NCBI RefSeq assembly: GCF_014400405.1
Contig: NZ_CP060496.1
Location: 3,162,001 to 3,226,000, forward strand
Source of the DNA: Brachybacterium sp. Z12
Lineage (GTDB): Bacteria; Actinomycetota; Actinomycetes; Actinomycetales; Dermabacteraceae
Reading direction: 5' to 3'
Length of the DNA stretch: 64,000 nt
Both the position numbers and the translations under genes were made by a program. The notes under the pieces are model-generated. The model was not told where the DNA came from, did not search any database, and saw only the letters and a list, made by a program, of their open reading frames with translations. This document shows positions 11,484-22,247 of the stretch, in pieces; within the stretch, counting starts at the first letter, position 1; every line of letters begins with the position of its first letter.

Positions 11484-12846
11484 ATGCTCAAACGTCGCAC
11501 CCTCCTCTCCTCCTTCGCCGCCGCCGGCCTGCTCGGCACCGCAGCGGCCTGCTCCCCCTCCTCCGATGACGGCGGCGGCGAGAGCGGCAGCTCAGCCTCC
11601 GACGCGGGCGGCAGCACCGGCGGTGACAAGGGCACGCTGACCTTCCGCCTCTGGGACGACAACGCCGTGCCCGCGTACGAGGAATCGTTCACCGCGTTCA
11701 CCGCCGAAAGCGGCTGGAACGTGGAGATCGACGTGGTGCCGTGGGCTGACTACTGGACCCGCCTCCCCCTCGATGTGGCCAGCGGCGACGCTGCGGACGT
11801 GTACTGGATGAACTCCGCGAACTACGTGCAGTTCAAGGACTCCGAGGCGCTGCTGGACATCAACGAGGTCGTCCCCGACGGCGCCGCTCAGTGGGAGCAG
11901 TCCGTGGTGGACCTCTACACTCGCGACGGCGGCCTGTGGGGCGTGCCCCAGATCTGGGACTCGATCGCCGTGTTCTACAACAAGGGCCTGGTCGAGGAGG
12001 CGGGCGTGGACCCATCGGCCCTCGCCTTCGACCCCTCTGCCGAGACGGACTCGCTGCGGGATGCCGCCCGCGCCCTGACTGTGGACGGTGCGGGCCTGCA
12101 CCCGGGTGAGGACGGCTTCGACGTCGACTCCCGTGAGCAGTTCGGCTTCAACTCGCAGGCCGACCGGCAGGCGATCATCGGCCCGATGCTCGCCTCGAAC
12201 GGCGCGACCTGGCAGGAGGACGATCAGTACACCTTCGCCTCCCCGAAGGCATCGAGGCGTTCCAATACATGGCGGACCTCATCAACGTCGAGAACGTCGC
12301 CCCCAGCGCCGCCGACACCAACGAGAACGGCGACTTCACCCGCGATCTGTTCACGCAGGGCAAGCTCGGCCTGTTCCAGTCCGGCCCGTACAACCTGTTG
12401 GCGATCTCCGAGGGCGTGGACGACTCCTTCGAGTGGGCGCTTGCCGCACCGGTGGCCGGCCCCGAGGGCGCGAAGTCCCTGGTGCACGGCGTGGTCGCGG
12501 TCGGCAACGCACAGGCCGACGACGACCAGCAGGAGGGCATCGCCGAGCTGCTGACCTGGCTGGGCAGCAAAGACGGCCAGCTTCCGCTCGCCGAGCAGGG
12601 CGTCTCCTTCCCCGGCCACGTGGAGGCGCAGGACGCGTTCATCGCGTTCTGGGAGGAGAAGGGCGTGGACGTCAGCGTCTTCGTGGACGCCGCGAAGAAC
12701 CCCGCGGAGGCCGACACCGGAGCCCGCGCGAACGCGGGTCTCGGCGCGCGATCCCGATCTTCCAGGAGGTCTTCATCGGCCGCCTCTCCGCCGAGGACGG
12801 CATCCCCCAGGCGCAGGAGGAGGGCAACTCCGCCATGGCGGAGTGA
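11484..12846 (+). CDS. Sugar ABC transporter substrate-binding lipoprotein (two frame breaks)
   Basis: Extracytoplasmic receptor of the importer. It begins with KRR, a hydrophobic stretch and a lipobox-like TAAAC (Cys23), then a Ser/Gly linker, so it is probably a lipid-anchored protein. The mature part has family 1 binding-protein features (LTFRLWDDNAVPAYEESF, WADYWTRLP, GVPQIWDSIAVFYNK). The frame breaks near 12251 (FASP joins EGIEAFQYMADL if one base is added) and again near 12748 (joining IPIFQEVFIGRLSAEDG). Both fit one lost base. With repairs the protein has about 454 residues and ends at 12846. GGAAGG lies before the ATG. Confidence 0.88.
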
Positions 12847-12931
12847 GCCGATAGCCGCGCGTGGTTCGGGGGTTCCCGCGCGTGGTTCGGGTTCACGGGA
12901 GTCCGGCCTCGCGGGGCAACGGTGACGACTG

Positions 12932-12987
12932 CTGGCGCTGGAGCGCACGCTGTGGCTATATCTGCAGAGCGTGCTGCCCAGCGCCAG
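12932..12987. repeat. CTATATCTG-centred palindrome
   Basis: Arms of 23 bp (12932-12954 and 12965-12987) match at 19 positions, beginning CTGGCGCTGG and ending CCAGCGCCAG. The ten-base loop is GCTATATCTG. It lies between the binding-protein gene and the following ABC ATPase gene. Member of the ATATC family. Confidence 0.8.
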
Positions 12988-13111
12988 TTCCCGTCGAAGC
13001 GCGGGTTCTCTTCGCGCGGAGGCCGGGCTCCACCATTCCCCCACCATTTGTTCGCGCGCTGCACCCGCGAAGTCCCGCGCGCACCGGGTCATCCCGTGCC
13101 ACGCTGTGCAC

Positions 13112-14289
13112 ATGACGCACAGCACACCCCGGCCGGGGGCCCGGGCCCGCACGGAGAGCAAGGCACGGGCGAGGCCTACGACTACGGGCCGCACCAGCCC
13201 TCCGCCCCGCCGCCCGACGACCAGGGCCAGAGCCAGGCCCAGGGCCAGGCCCCGCCCTCGCCGGAGGGCTACCCGGGCCGTGCTGCCCCCGCAGCCCCGC
13301 CCCCGCTGCCTGCAGAACGTGCCGACCTCGCGGCCGGTACCGCTCCGGGGATCGTCGCCGAGCAGGTCATCCGGGCCTTCGGCAGCGTGAAGGCGGTGAA
13401 CGGCCTGACCTTCACCGCACCGCGCGGAGCGGTGACGGCGCTGGTGGGTCCCAACGGCTGCGGCAAATCGACGCTCATGCTGATGCTCGCCTCGCTGCTG
13501 GCCCCCGACTCCGGCCGGGTGCTGATCAACGGGGTGGACCCGTCGGTCGACTCTGCGGCGGTGAGGGCGAGCGTGGGCTGGATGCCGGACCAGTTCGGGG
13601 CCTGGGACTCGCTGCGGGTCGCCGAGGTGCTCGAAGTGATGGGCCGTGCCTACTTCCTGCCGAGCGCGCAGCTGAAGCAACGCGTCGACGAGCTGCTGCA
13701 GCTGATGGATCTCGTATCCCTCGCGCAGCAGCCAGCGCATGTGCTCTCCCGCGGGCAGAAGCAGCGCCTGGGGCTGGCACGGGCACTCATCCATGCCCCG
13801 TCCGTGCTGATCCTCGACGAGCCCGCCTCCGGCCTCGATCCGGCCTCGCGACGCCGCTTGCTGCGGGTGGTGCGCGCCCTCGCGGCGGAGGGCACGACGG
13901 TGCTGATCTCCAGCCACATCCTCACCGAGCTCGAGGAGATGGCCGATCACGTGGTGTTCATGGACTCCGGGCGGGTGGTGGACGCCGCGAGCGTGCGCGA
14001 CCTGGCCGCCCGTCCCCGCCCCTGGAAGGTCGCCTCGCTGAATGCGCAGGCGCTGACCGACGCGCTCGCACGGCTCGGAGTGAGCCACGGAGAGGTGCTC
14101 GGCCCCGAACGCACCGCCTCCGGCCATGCCGAGACGGTCGTCCCCCTGCCCGATGAGGCCACCGCCTCCCGCCTGCTCACCGACCTCACCGCAGCGAAAG
14201 CCCAGGTCATCAGCTTCGGTCCAGCGGCCGGGCGGCTCGAGGCCGCCTACCTTGCCTCGGATGCCGCCCATCGTGAAGGAGCCCTGTGA
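13112..14289 (+). CDS. ABC transporter ATP-binding protein (frame break near start)
   Basis: ATPase of a two-gene ABC system of ABC-2 (exporter) style. The core starts at IVAEQVIRAFGSVKAVNG. It has Walker A GPNGCGKST, signature LSRGQKQRLGLARAL, Walker B VLILDEPASGLDP and the switch His in LISSHILTELE. The natural start is probably the ATG at 13112 (MTHSTP), in a different frame from the core; one C restored near 13124 joins them. The N-terminus is a roughly 70-residue Pro/Gln/Gly-rich tail. The stop overlaps the permease start. Cargo is unknown. Confidence 0.85.
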
Positions 14290-15428
14290 TGAGCACGCAA
14301 GCCCCAGCCCCTGACGCGCCTGCCCCGCAGGCGCCCGTCGGCCGCAGACGCGCTCTGAACAGCACCCTCGCGCTGCGCCCGCGCGGGTTGTGGCTGGTGA
14401 TCTCCCTCGAGCTGCGCCAACGGATCCGTTCTAAGCGCTGGTACATCGCGCTCGCGGGCTGGACCGTGGTGCTGCTGGGCATCGGCGCGCTGGGGATGGC
14501 GCCGACGCTGTTCACCGCGCAGTGGGGCGACGTCGAGCCGGCCGCCGCGATGATCTTCAGCCTGCAGATCATCCTGGTGCTGTTCGCGATGCTGCTGGTG
14601 GTGCCGGCGCTGTCCGCGGGCTCGATCAACGGCGACCGCACCGCGGGGACCCTCGCGACGCTGCAGGCCAGCCTGCTCAGCCCGCTCGAGATCGTGCTGG
14701 GCAAGCTGCTGGCCGGGTTCGCCACCGGCATGGCCTTCCTGGTGCTCGCCCTGCCGTCGGTGATCCCGATCGCTGTGCTGGGCCGCATCGGCCCGCTCTA
14801 CCTCCTGCGCATCGTGGTCGTGATCGTGCTGCTCACCCTGTGTGTGACGGCGGTGGGGCTGGGACTGTCGGCGATCACCAACCGGCAGCTGGGCTCGGTG
14901 GTGCTGGCCTACGTGGTGGTGTTCGGGGTGACCGTGGTGCTGCCGTTCGCCTGGGCCAGCTCAGCGTTCTTCCTCCAGTACGAGCGAGAGGTGACGACGT
15001 ACCGCACCAGTTACTCCGACGCGGAGGTCGACCCCGTGCGGTGCGTGGAGACCACCCGCACCGAGACCATCTCTCGAGTCGATCTGAGCATGCCGCTGAT
15101 GTGGGGCAACCCGGTGGTGCTGCTGGCCGAGACCGCTCCGCCGATGACCGGAACCTACTGGGGCGAGGACGAGGGGAACGCGGACGTGCTGCGGATGCTG
15201 AAGTCGGGCATGAGGCTCACCGCGACCATCGCGCATCCTGCGCACAACAACTCCTGTGAGCCGGGCACGGAGGGCTATCCCGACCATCTCGGCGAGGCAC
15301 CGAACAGGCCGCTGTGGCCGATGGGCATGGCGCTGTGGATGCTGGCCGGCGCAGGGTCGCTCGGGGTGGCCACATGGAGGCTGGCCATCCCGATCAAGCG
15401 CCTGGGCGCGGGGACCCGCATCGCCTGA
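14286..15428 (+). CDS. ABC-2 type transporter permease
   Basis: The 380-residue membrane protein couples to the preceding ATPase. After a cytosolic tail come six to seven hydrophobic segments, with the ABC-2 hallmark GSINGDRTAGTLATLQASLL between segments two and three. An extracellular loop of about 110 residues (VRCVETTRTETIS to HNNSCEPGTEG) precedes the last segment and has two cysteines that could form a disulfide. Two starts are possible: GTG at 14286 (GTGA overlap) or ATG at 14289. The gene converges on the membrane-protein gene ending at 15438. Confidence 0.85.
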   Translation: MMSTQAPAPDAPAPQAPVGRRRALNSTLALRPRGLWLVISLELRQRIRSKRWYIALAGWTVVLLGIGALGMAPTLFTAQWGDVEPAAAMIFSLQIILVLFAMLLVVPALSAGSINGDRTAGTLATLQASLLSPLEIVLGKLLAGFATGMAFLVLALPSVIPIAVLGRIGPLYLLRIVVVIVLLTLCVTAVGLGLSAITNRQLGSVVLAYVVVFGVTVVLPFAWASSAFFLQYEREVTTYRTSYSDAEVDPVRCVETTRTETISRVDLSMPLMWGNPVVLLAETAPPMTGTYWGEDEGNADVLRMLKSGMRLTATIAHPAHNNSCEPGTEGYPDHLGEAPNRPLWPMGMALWMLAGAGSLGVATWRLAIPIKRLGAGTRIA

Positions 15429-15437
15429 GCTGCGGGG

Positions 15438-17138
15438 CTACAGCTCCCGCAGGCCGGTGACGGAGTCGGGGATGCCGTGGCGCGGCGCAGCGGCATCGTC
15501 GTGGCTCTGCCCGCCGCCGGTGAAGGCGGAGCCCTCCCCGCCGAAGTCGGGCAGCTGGCCGCGGGCGAGGTCCGCTGCGCGCACCGCGGTGTCCGTCGCC
15601 CCGGGCTCGTCATCGTCGACCCAGAGCCGCTCCCCGGCGGTGTCGAGGTCGAAGATCTCCAACGTATGATCCCCGCTCTCGGCCTGGAGCCGCTTGCGCA
15701 GCGCGGCCCGCACCGCCGGATCCGCGGCGCGATCGGCGCGCGTGCCGATATCGGGCGCGACCAGGGCGTGCGGGGTCTCGCGGCGCATGTAGTCACCGGC
15801 CGGTCCGTAGAGCACGTCCCGCAGGCCGCTGCGCATCCCGGTGGCCGCGGCGAAACCCAGCAGCGGCACCAGCACCAGCGCGATCAGGATCAGCGAGACC
15901 CAGGAGAAGGCGGTCGCGACCTGCATCAGCTGCAGCACGATCGCAGCGAGGACCGTGCCCAGCAGGCCCCAGGCGGCGCTGATCCAGCCGGTCAGGCCCA
16001 CCACTCGCGCCTCCCACGGGTTCGCACGGGAGCGCTGATTCCAGTCCTCATAGGTGCGCTGGTCCCGAACCTGGTCACGCTGGGTGGCGGCCAGCGGCAC
16101 GGCGAGCGCGGGGGCCAGTGCGACGCCGAGCAGCACCATCCCCATGATCGGTGCGCCCACCACCGCGTGCTGCCAGCGCAGCGGGGAGGAGACGCTGGTC
16201 AGGTCCATGGTGGAGATCCCCACGAACACGGTCACGAGGTCCGTGATCCCGAAGACCAGCCATCCGGTGCCGGCCGCTGCCGGCAGCACCCAAACCAGGC
16301 TCGCTCGGGCGGTGCGGGCCAGTGCGACCAGTGCCCCGCGCGGGGTCGCCGCTGCGCTCAGCGCGGGCGTCCCGAGGTTCGGGGGCAGGTGCCGACGGTC
16401 CTGCTCCCGCACCTGCTTCGCGACCACCTTCCTCCGTTCGACGTCCTGCCCGATCCGCGCGGTGGTCTGCAGGGAGGCCGCGTCGGTGATACCCAGCAGC
16501 TTCGAGGCAGGGACGAACCGGCGCACCAGCACCCAAGCCAAGGGCAGTGCGCACAGCGCCAGGCACCAGGAGGACAGCGGCCCCGCCCCGAGACCGCTCC
16601 ACGGCTGCGGCAGGCCCAGCACCACGCTGAGCGGCGCGGCGAGCACGGCCAGCACCGGCGGGAGCATCAGCACCGCGGTGACGCGGGTGGCGACCTCCAT
16701 CTGGAACTGCTGTTCGCTGAGGAAGCGGCGCGGCTGCAGCCCGGCGAGGAGAGGGGGTGCCAGCGGTGCCACGGCCAGGCTGAGCGCTGTCGCTGCGGCG
16801 GGGAGGAGCAGGAAGGCCATGGTCAGACCGGAGCTGGTGAACCCCAGCTGGGTGAGGGCCGTGCGGAAGAAGGCCGGTTCGCCGAGCGTGGCCAGGAGCG
16901 AGAAGAACCAGAACGTCGGGGAGGCGCCGACGACGTACAGCACCAGCAGCAGGTACCACAGGCCCAGGAGCACCAAGCCGGGGGCCCAGAGCACCCGGAC
17001 CAGGCGGCGCAGGATCGCGTGCTTGGACTCGGCGATGATCTCGCCCGGCGGGATGAGGTTGGTGGCCTCGCGGGGCAGCCGACGCGGTGCCGGCAGGTCT
17101 GTCAGCGGGGGCAGCCGGTGGGCGTAGGGAGAGGTCAT
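15438..17138 (-). CDS. Polytopic membrane protein, unknown function
   Basis: I do not recognise a family for this 566-residue protein. It starts with a Pro-rich cytosolic segment and EIIAESKHAILRRL. About ten hydrophobic segments follow, e.g. APGLVLLGLWYLLLVLYVV near residue 55, MAFLLLPAAATALSLAVAPL near 115 and IVLQLMQVATAFSW near 400. The acidic C-terminal tail (about 110 residues, LDTAGERLWVDDDEPGATD) is probably cytosolic. It lies just downstream of recR on the same strand, 18 bp away, so it may share the recR transcript. No catalytic motif is visible. Confidence 0.75.
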   Translation of the reverse strand: MTSPYAHRLPPLTDLPAPRRLPREATNLIPPGEIIAESKHAILRRLVRVLWAPGLVLLGLWYLLLVLYVVGASPTFWFFSLLATLGEPAFFRTALTQLGFTSSGLTMAFLLLPAAATALSLAVAPLAPPLLAGLQPRRFLSEQQFQMEVATRVTAVLMLPPVLAVLAAPLSVVLGLPQPWSGLGAGPLSSWCLALCALPLAWVLVRRFVPASKLLGITDAASLQTTARIGQDVERRKVVAKQVREQDRRHLPPNLGTPALSAAATPRGALVALARTARASLVWVLPAAAGTGWLVFGITDLVTVFVGISTMDLTSVSSPLRWQHAVVGAPIMGMVLLGVALAPALAVPLAATQRDQVRDQRTYEDWNQRSRANPWEARVVGLTGWISAAWGLLGTVLAAIVLQLMQVATAFSWVSLILIALVLVPLLGFAAATGMRSGLRDVLYGPAGDYMRRETPHALVAPDIGTRADRAADPAVRAALRKRLQAESGDHTLEIFDLDTAGERLWVDDDEPGATDTAVRAADLARGQLPDFGGEGSAFTGGGQSHDDAAAPRHGIPDSVTGLREL

Positions 17139-17156
17139 CGGGGCTCCTGGCGCGGC

Positions 17157-17749
17157 TCAGACAGCGCGGCGGCCCAGGAAGGCGCGGCCGAGGGTCATCT
17201 CGTCGGCGTAGTCGAGGTCCCCGCCCACCGGCAGCCCGGAGGCGAGGCGGGTGACCGTGAGCTCGAGGGGCGCCAGCAGCCGTGACAGGTAGGCGGAGGT
17301 GGCCTCGCCCTCGATGTTCGGGTCCAGCGCGAGGATGATCTCGGTGGTCTCCCGGAGCCGAGCCGGCTCATCAGCTGGGTGATGCGCAGATCGTTCGGGC
17401 CGACGCCCCCGATCGGATCGATCGCACCGCCGAGCACGTGATAGCGGCCCTTGAACTCGCGGATCTTCTCGATCGCGATGATGTCCTTGGACTCCTCGAC
17501 CACGCAGATGATCTCTTCGGTGCGGCGCGGGTCGGAGCAGATGCGGCACTCGTCCTCAGCGGAGACGTTGCCGCACACCTCGCAGAAGCGCACGGTGTCC
17601 TTGACCTTGATCAGCACCTCCGCGAGCCGGCGCACGGAGGAGTCGTCGGCGTCCAGCAGATGGAACGCGATCCGCTGCGCCGACTTGGGGCCGATGCCCG
17701 GCAGCTTGCCGAGCTCGTCGATGAGGTCCTGAACGATGCCTTCGTACAC
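17157..17749 (-). CDS. recR: Recombination mediator RecR (frameshifted)
   Basis: RecR acts with RecO and RecF to load RecA at gaps. The 197-residue size after repair is normal. The N-terminal helix-hairpin-helix [14 protein letters not shown] and the four-cysteine zinc finger (CEVCGN ... CRICSDPRR) are intact, followed by the Toprim domain ([13 protein letters not shown]) and the C-terminal [10 protein letters not shown]. The frame breaks near 17360 within the Toprim domain (MSRL to [13 protein letters not shown]); one missing base explains it. A plus-strand gene separates it from dnaX. Confidence 0.92.
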
Positions 17750-17967
17750 GCCCCCACTCTAGTTGCCAGGGCCGACGCGCGACTCCGCGAGGTGATCGAC
17801 CTGCCATCGCTCGGCTGTACCCGCCGTCACCTGCTCCGCGACCTCGCCGGGGCGACGGTGGGCCGCGGGTCACCCGGAGTGGCGGCTCCCCGGTGCGGGC
17901 TGTACCGTCATCTGCGGGTCGTCGCGATTGCACGGCCCTTTGTCGACTCTGAACAGGACCAGGATCG

Positions 17968-18498
17968 ATGTCGTCGATGCCGTATCCCTACGATGCCGCG
18001 CAGCCGGCCTCCGAGTGCCAGGTCGCCCAGGCACCGGAGGTCCCCACCGCCGTGGTCTCGAAGCAGGACTTCCCGATGTACGAGATGCCCACCCTGATGG
18101 ATGGCACCTTCTCGCATCTGGTCGAGGTGCTGGAGGAGGCGGGTCTGCGCCCGATCGGTCCGGCGTTCGCGCTGCACCACCGCGCCCCGGTGGCGACCGC
18201 GGATCTCGAGGTCGGGTTCCCGATCGATGCTCCGCTCACCGAGACCCTGTCCCTGCCCAGCGGGTACGAGGTCACCGGGTCGGTGCTGCCGGCCGGCCGC
18301 GTGGGCTGGATCTCGCACCTGGGCGGCTATGGCGGGCTGGCCGAGAAGTGGGGAGCGTTCACCGAGGACATCGGTGAGTCCGAGGAGCAGATGACCTACC
18401 CGTTCTGGGAGTTCTACGTGACGCCCCCGGCGCCGGGCGTGAACCCGGCGACGCTGCGCACCGACCTGTTCAGCCAGCTGGAGCCGCGGGACGTCTGA
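17968..18498 (+). CDS. GyrI-like small-molecule-binding domain protein
   Basis: The 176-residue protein resembles the stand-alone effector-binding domain of AraC/MerR-type activators and GyrI. Family-like segments are the start of the domain (VVSKQDFPMYEMPT), the central GYEVTGSVLPAGRVGWISHLGGYGGL and the late PFWEFYVTPP. It lacks a DNA-binding domain. It is encoded on the plus strand between dnaX and recR, which are normally adjacent, so it probably inserted into that pair. Ligand unknown. Confidence 0.7.
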   Translation: MSSMPYPYDAAQPASECQVAQAPEVPTAVVSKQDFPMYEMPTLMDGTFSHLVEVLEEAGLRPIGPAFALHHRAPVATADLEVGFPIDAPLTETLSLPSGYEVTGSVLPAGRVGWISHLGGYGGLAEKWGAFTEDIGESEEQMTYPFWEFYVTPPAPGVNPATLRTDLFSQLEPRDV

Positions 18499-18536
18499 GT
18501 ACCAAGCGCCGCGGCGGAACCCGCAGTGCAGAGCTC

Positions 18537-21500
18537 CTAGCGGGGGCGGTTCTCGTCGATGACTTCGAGGACCTTGCCGCCGAGGATCTTCTCGATGACC
18601 TCGCGCCCGTTGCGGTTCGCGCCGATCGCGTCGGCATCGTCCCGGGTGGCTCCGCCGGTGGGGTCGGCGTCCGCCTCGGGCTCGTCGGGCATGGTCCCGC
18701 GCGCGCCGCGGGTGCGCTGACCAGCGGTGCGTGAGGCCTGGGCTGCTTCTCGCACGAGTGCGGCGCCACTGCGGGCGGGTGCCGACGGCGCAGTGGCCGA
18801 CGGTGCAGGGGCAGACGGTGCGGGGGCCGACGGGCCGGAGTCGGAGATCGAGCCGGCCGTGCCCCAGGAGGCAGGCGGCGCGCGCGGAGGCGGAGCCGTC
18901 CGGCGCGTCCGGGGAGGGTGCGGCAGGGTTCTCATACGACGAGGCGTTCGCCGATGCCGCGCTCAGTGCGGGGCTCTGCACGGCGGGCGGCATGGCGTGC
19001 AGGGACGCGCCGACTGCCCCTCCGTCGCCGGTATCTGCCGGGGCGGGCGCGGCCACGTTCTGTGCGGGCCGGGAGTGGATGACGCGTCCCTCTGCGATCG
19101 CGCGCTTCAGGGCGTTCTGTCCGTAGGTGCGGGGTTCGTCCGCAGGGACGGAGTCCCGGCCCTCGTCCTCCACGACCGGGATCTCGCCGGTCGGGGCGGC
19201 GGCTGCCGGTGCACTGCGCTCCCCGCCCGCCTGGTTCAGCGCATCGGACCAGCGCCCGGTGCTCGCGGGAGCGGGGCCGGAAGCGGAGCCGCGGCCCTGG
19301 TCCTGCGCGGGGGCCTGCGGGGCACGTGACGGCTGGGCGCTGCTCTGCGGGGCGCCGTGGTCGGCGGGCGGGTACGTGTCGCGGGGGTCCGGCGGGTAGG
19401 GGTCGTCGGGCTCGGGGGCGAAGTCCTCGACCCGTTCGGCGGTGGAGCCGCCGCTGCGACCGGCCTGTGCCGCGCGGGCTGCGGCCTGCATGGCGCGCTC
19501 CGAGGCTCGCTGACCCAGCGAGGCGACCGGTTCTTCAGGCGCTGCGGGCTGGGTCGGCGCGGGCTGAGCCGAGGACTGGGGCGAGAAATCAGCCGAGGGT
19601 TGGGCCGACGGCTGGGCAGAGCCCGGCGCAGAGCCGCTCGGGGGCATCGACGGCGCGGAGTCACCCCACGGGGCCGGGGCGGGCTGGCCTGCTCCTGCTC
19701 GGTCCGTGCCTGCCCCCGGGCTGCTCGCCTGGGGACGGACCGGCCCGACTGCGCCAGTGGGACCGCCGGGACCGCTGCCGCCGGGAGCGGCGGGGCCGCC
19801 GCCCCCTGCACCTCCGCCGCCGGGACCGGGGTCCTCTCCGACCACGGCCTCGATGGAGACGTCGGTGTGCATGATGCGGCGCACGGCGTCGGCCAGGTTC
19901 TCCCCGGCGGTGCCGCGGTGGAAGGCGTTGACCAGTCCCTCGGTGCGGAAGCCGATCACGAGCGTGCCGCCATGAGCACCGTTGACGTGGGCGTTCTGCG
20001 AGACCAGCGCCCAGCTGGGGCGGCGGATCTGCTGGAGCTCGTCAAGGATCGCGGACCAGTGCCCCCGCACCTGGTCCGCATCGAGGCCGCCTCCCGCTGG
20101 GGCGGCCTGCTCGCGCTGCGGTGCAGCCGGCGCGCTCGGCTCCTGCGCCGGGGCGGTCGGGGCGTCGGACGGAGCCTGGGCCTGCGACGAACGATCCTCA
20201 TCCTGCTCGCGCTGGGGCGCGGAATCCTGCGGCGCCTGCGCGACGGGAGCCTGCTGGGCAGGGGCCGTCGGAGTCCCAGCAGCCGGGGCCGGGGTCTCCT
20301 GCGGGGCCGGTCGGGTATCGACCGGCTGCTCGGGGGCGGGGGCAGGCTGTTCCTGGGCCGCGCCGGGCCGCTCGCGCGACTCCGCCGGGGCTTGAGGTCG
20401 GCCGCCACGGGCCTGTCGTGCCGCTTCGACCTTCTCCTGCGCGATGCGACGGGCCTCTTCGCGGGCACCGGAAGCACCGGGGGCGCTCTGGGCCGCAGCT
20501 GCCTGCTGTCCGACGGGCCCCGCGGGCGCAGTGCCCTGGGCCGGGGCGCCGGCCTCACCGGCGGCGAGCGCGGCCCGTTCGTTGCGCAGCACCAGGCGAG
20601 CTGCGAGCAGCTCGAGGTGGAGTCGCGGCGAGGTCGCGCCGCTCATCGTGGAGAGGGTCTCGTGGACGAGGTCGCCGCACAGCGACAGATCGGCCGGCGA
20701 GAAGAGCGTGGCCTGGCTCCGCATCCGCCCGAGCTCATCAGCGGGGACCTGCGGCAGCAGGTCGGCTCCCTTGTCCGGCACGGCGGCCAGCACGATCAGG
20801 TCGCGCATCCGCTCCAGCAGGTCCTCGACGAAGCGGCGGGGCTCATGCCCGGTGGCCAGCACGTGCTCGACCGCGCCGTACAGAGCGGCGGCATCACGCT
20901 GGGCGATGGCGGTGATCGCGCTGTCCAGCAGGGTGGTGTCGGTGAAGCCGAGCAGTGCGATCGCGGTGGCGAAGTCGAGCCCGCCTTCGTCGGACCCCGC
21001 CATCAGCTGGTCCAGCACCGACATCGAGTCACGGGCGGAGCCGGCACCGGCGCGCACCACCAGCGGCATCACGCCCTCGCCGACCTGCACCTGCTCGGCG
21101 ACGCAGACCTCCTCGAGGTAGGGGCCCAGCACCTGCGGCGGGATCAGCCGGAACGGGTAGTGGTGGGTGCGTGAGCGGATGGTGCCGATGACCTTGTCCG
21201 GCTCGGTGGTCGCGAAGACGAACTTCACATGGTCCGGCGGCTCCCTGACGAGCTTGAGCAGGGCGTTGAAACCTGCGGAGGTGACCATGTGGGCCTCATC
21301 GATGATGAACACCTTGAAGCGATCACGCACCGGTGCGAAGGAGGCGCGTTCGCGCAGCTCACGGGCATCGTCCACGCCACCGTGGCTGGCGGCGTCGATC
21401 TCGACCACGTCGAGGCTGCCAGCGCCGGCGCGCGCGAGGTCGCGGCAGGAGTCGCAGGTGCCGCAGGGGGTGTCCGTCGGCCCTTCTGCGCAGTTCAGGC

Positions 21501-21684
21501 AGCGCGCGAGGATGCGCGCCGAGGTGGTCTTGCCACAGCCGCGTGGGCCCGAGAACAGGTAGGCATGACCGACCCGCCCAGCACGCAGCGCACGCCGCAG
21601 GGGCGTGGTGACGTGGTCCTGGCCGATCACCTCGGCGAAGGACTCCGGGCGGTAACGTCGATACAGAGCAGTGGCCACCCACAC
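18537..21684 (-). CDS. dnaX: DNA polymerase III subunit gamma/tau (frame break near the C-terminus)
   Basis: Clamp-loader ATPase of the replisome. The N-terminal AAA+ part is clear: ALYRRYRPESFAEVIGQ, Walker A GPRGCGKTTSAR, a four-Cys zinc module (C-x8-C-x2-C-x2-C), DEAHMVTSAGFNALLK and sensor FATTEPDKV. Domain III ends near residue 375. The rest is a very long Pro/Ala/Gln linker with one folded island (VRGHWSAILDELQQIRRPSWAL, about residues 540-640). The frame breaks near 18879; a two-base contraction in a GC run explains it, giving a tail ending GREVIEKILGGKVLEVIDENRPR-like. Total about 1050 residues, long for DnaX. Confidence 0.92.
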
Positions 21685-21710
21685 AGGCTAATGGAGGCCG
21701 CCCACGTTCC

Positions 21711-22247
21711 TCACCGGCGGGGACGAGGAGGTGCTGTGGAGGAACGGTCCTCCGCCCCCTCCGCGGGCTCCTCGCCAGCCTCCTCACCCCCGTTCGAGGC
21801 CTTGCCCGAAGCCTTCCGGGTGGCCTCGAGCCTCTTCCCGCGCCGCCTCAGCTCGCGGAACGTCGCCACGAACACCACCAGCACCAGGACCGCCGGGACG
21901 GCCACGTCGACGACCCATTCGGGAATCGAGAACGGCAGCGAGAACTCCGGGATCCACCCGAAGAGCAGGTCCATCAGCCAGTCCCGGAACTCCGCCACGG
22001 GGCGCAGCAGAGCAGCGATGAACTCCCGGACGGGCCGCGTCAGCTCCGACACCCAATCCCGGATCGGGGCGAGGAACGCCGCGACCGCCTCGACGGCCGG
22101 GCGCACCCGCGCCTCCGCCCAGTCCATGAGCGGGTCCAGCAGCCCGCTGAACAGCGCACCGAGCCCGAGCAGGGGGATCAGGTAGCGGGCGGACTTCGCC
22201 AGCGCAGTGACCAGCGCGTACCGAGTGGGATGGGCGGTGCGCTTCAC
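21711..22247 (-). CDS. Small membrane protein of unknown function
   Basis: This 178-residue protein starts at a GTG (22247) that overlaps the stop of the upstream gene (GTGA), so the two are coupled. It has a hydrophobic segment at about residues 20-42 (SARYLIPLLGLGALFSGLL) and one at about 122-142 (VVDVAVPAVLVLVVFVATF), separated by an amphipathic stretch with repeated DWxxxL and RPVxEF patterns. The C-terminal tail is charged. It lies 26 bp upstream of dnaX on the same strand. I do not recognise it. Confidence 0.6.
   Translation of the reverse strand: MKRTAHPTRYALVTALAKSARYLIPLLGLGALFSGLLDPLMDWAEARVRPAVEAVAAFLAPIRDWVSELTRPVREFIAALLRPVAEFRDWLMDLLFGWIPEFSLPFSIPEWVVDVAVPAVLVLVVFVATFRELRRRGKRLEATRKASGKASNGGEEAGEEPAEGAEDRSSTAPPRPRR

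Noticed and set aside
21685-21710. SRP RNA (ffs) gene upstream of dnaX
   Set aside because: Only 26 bp separate dnaX from the upstream gene, and no SRP Alu/GGAA core motif was seen there.
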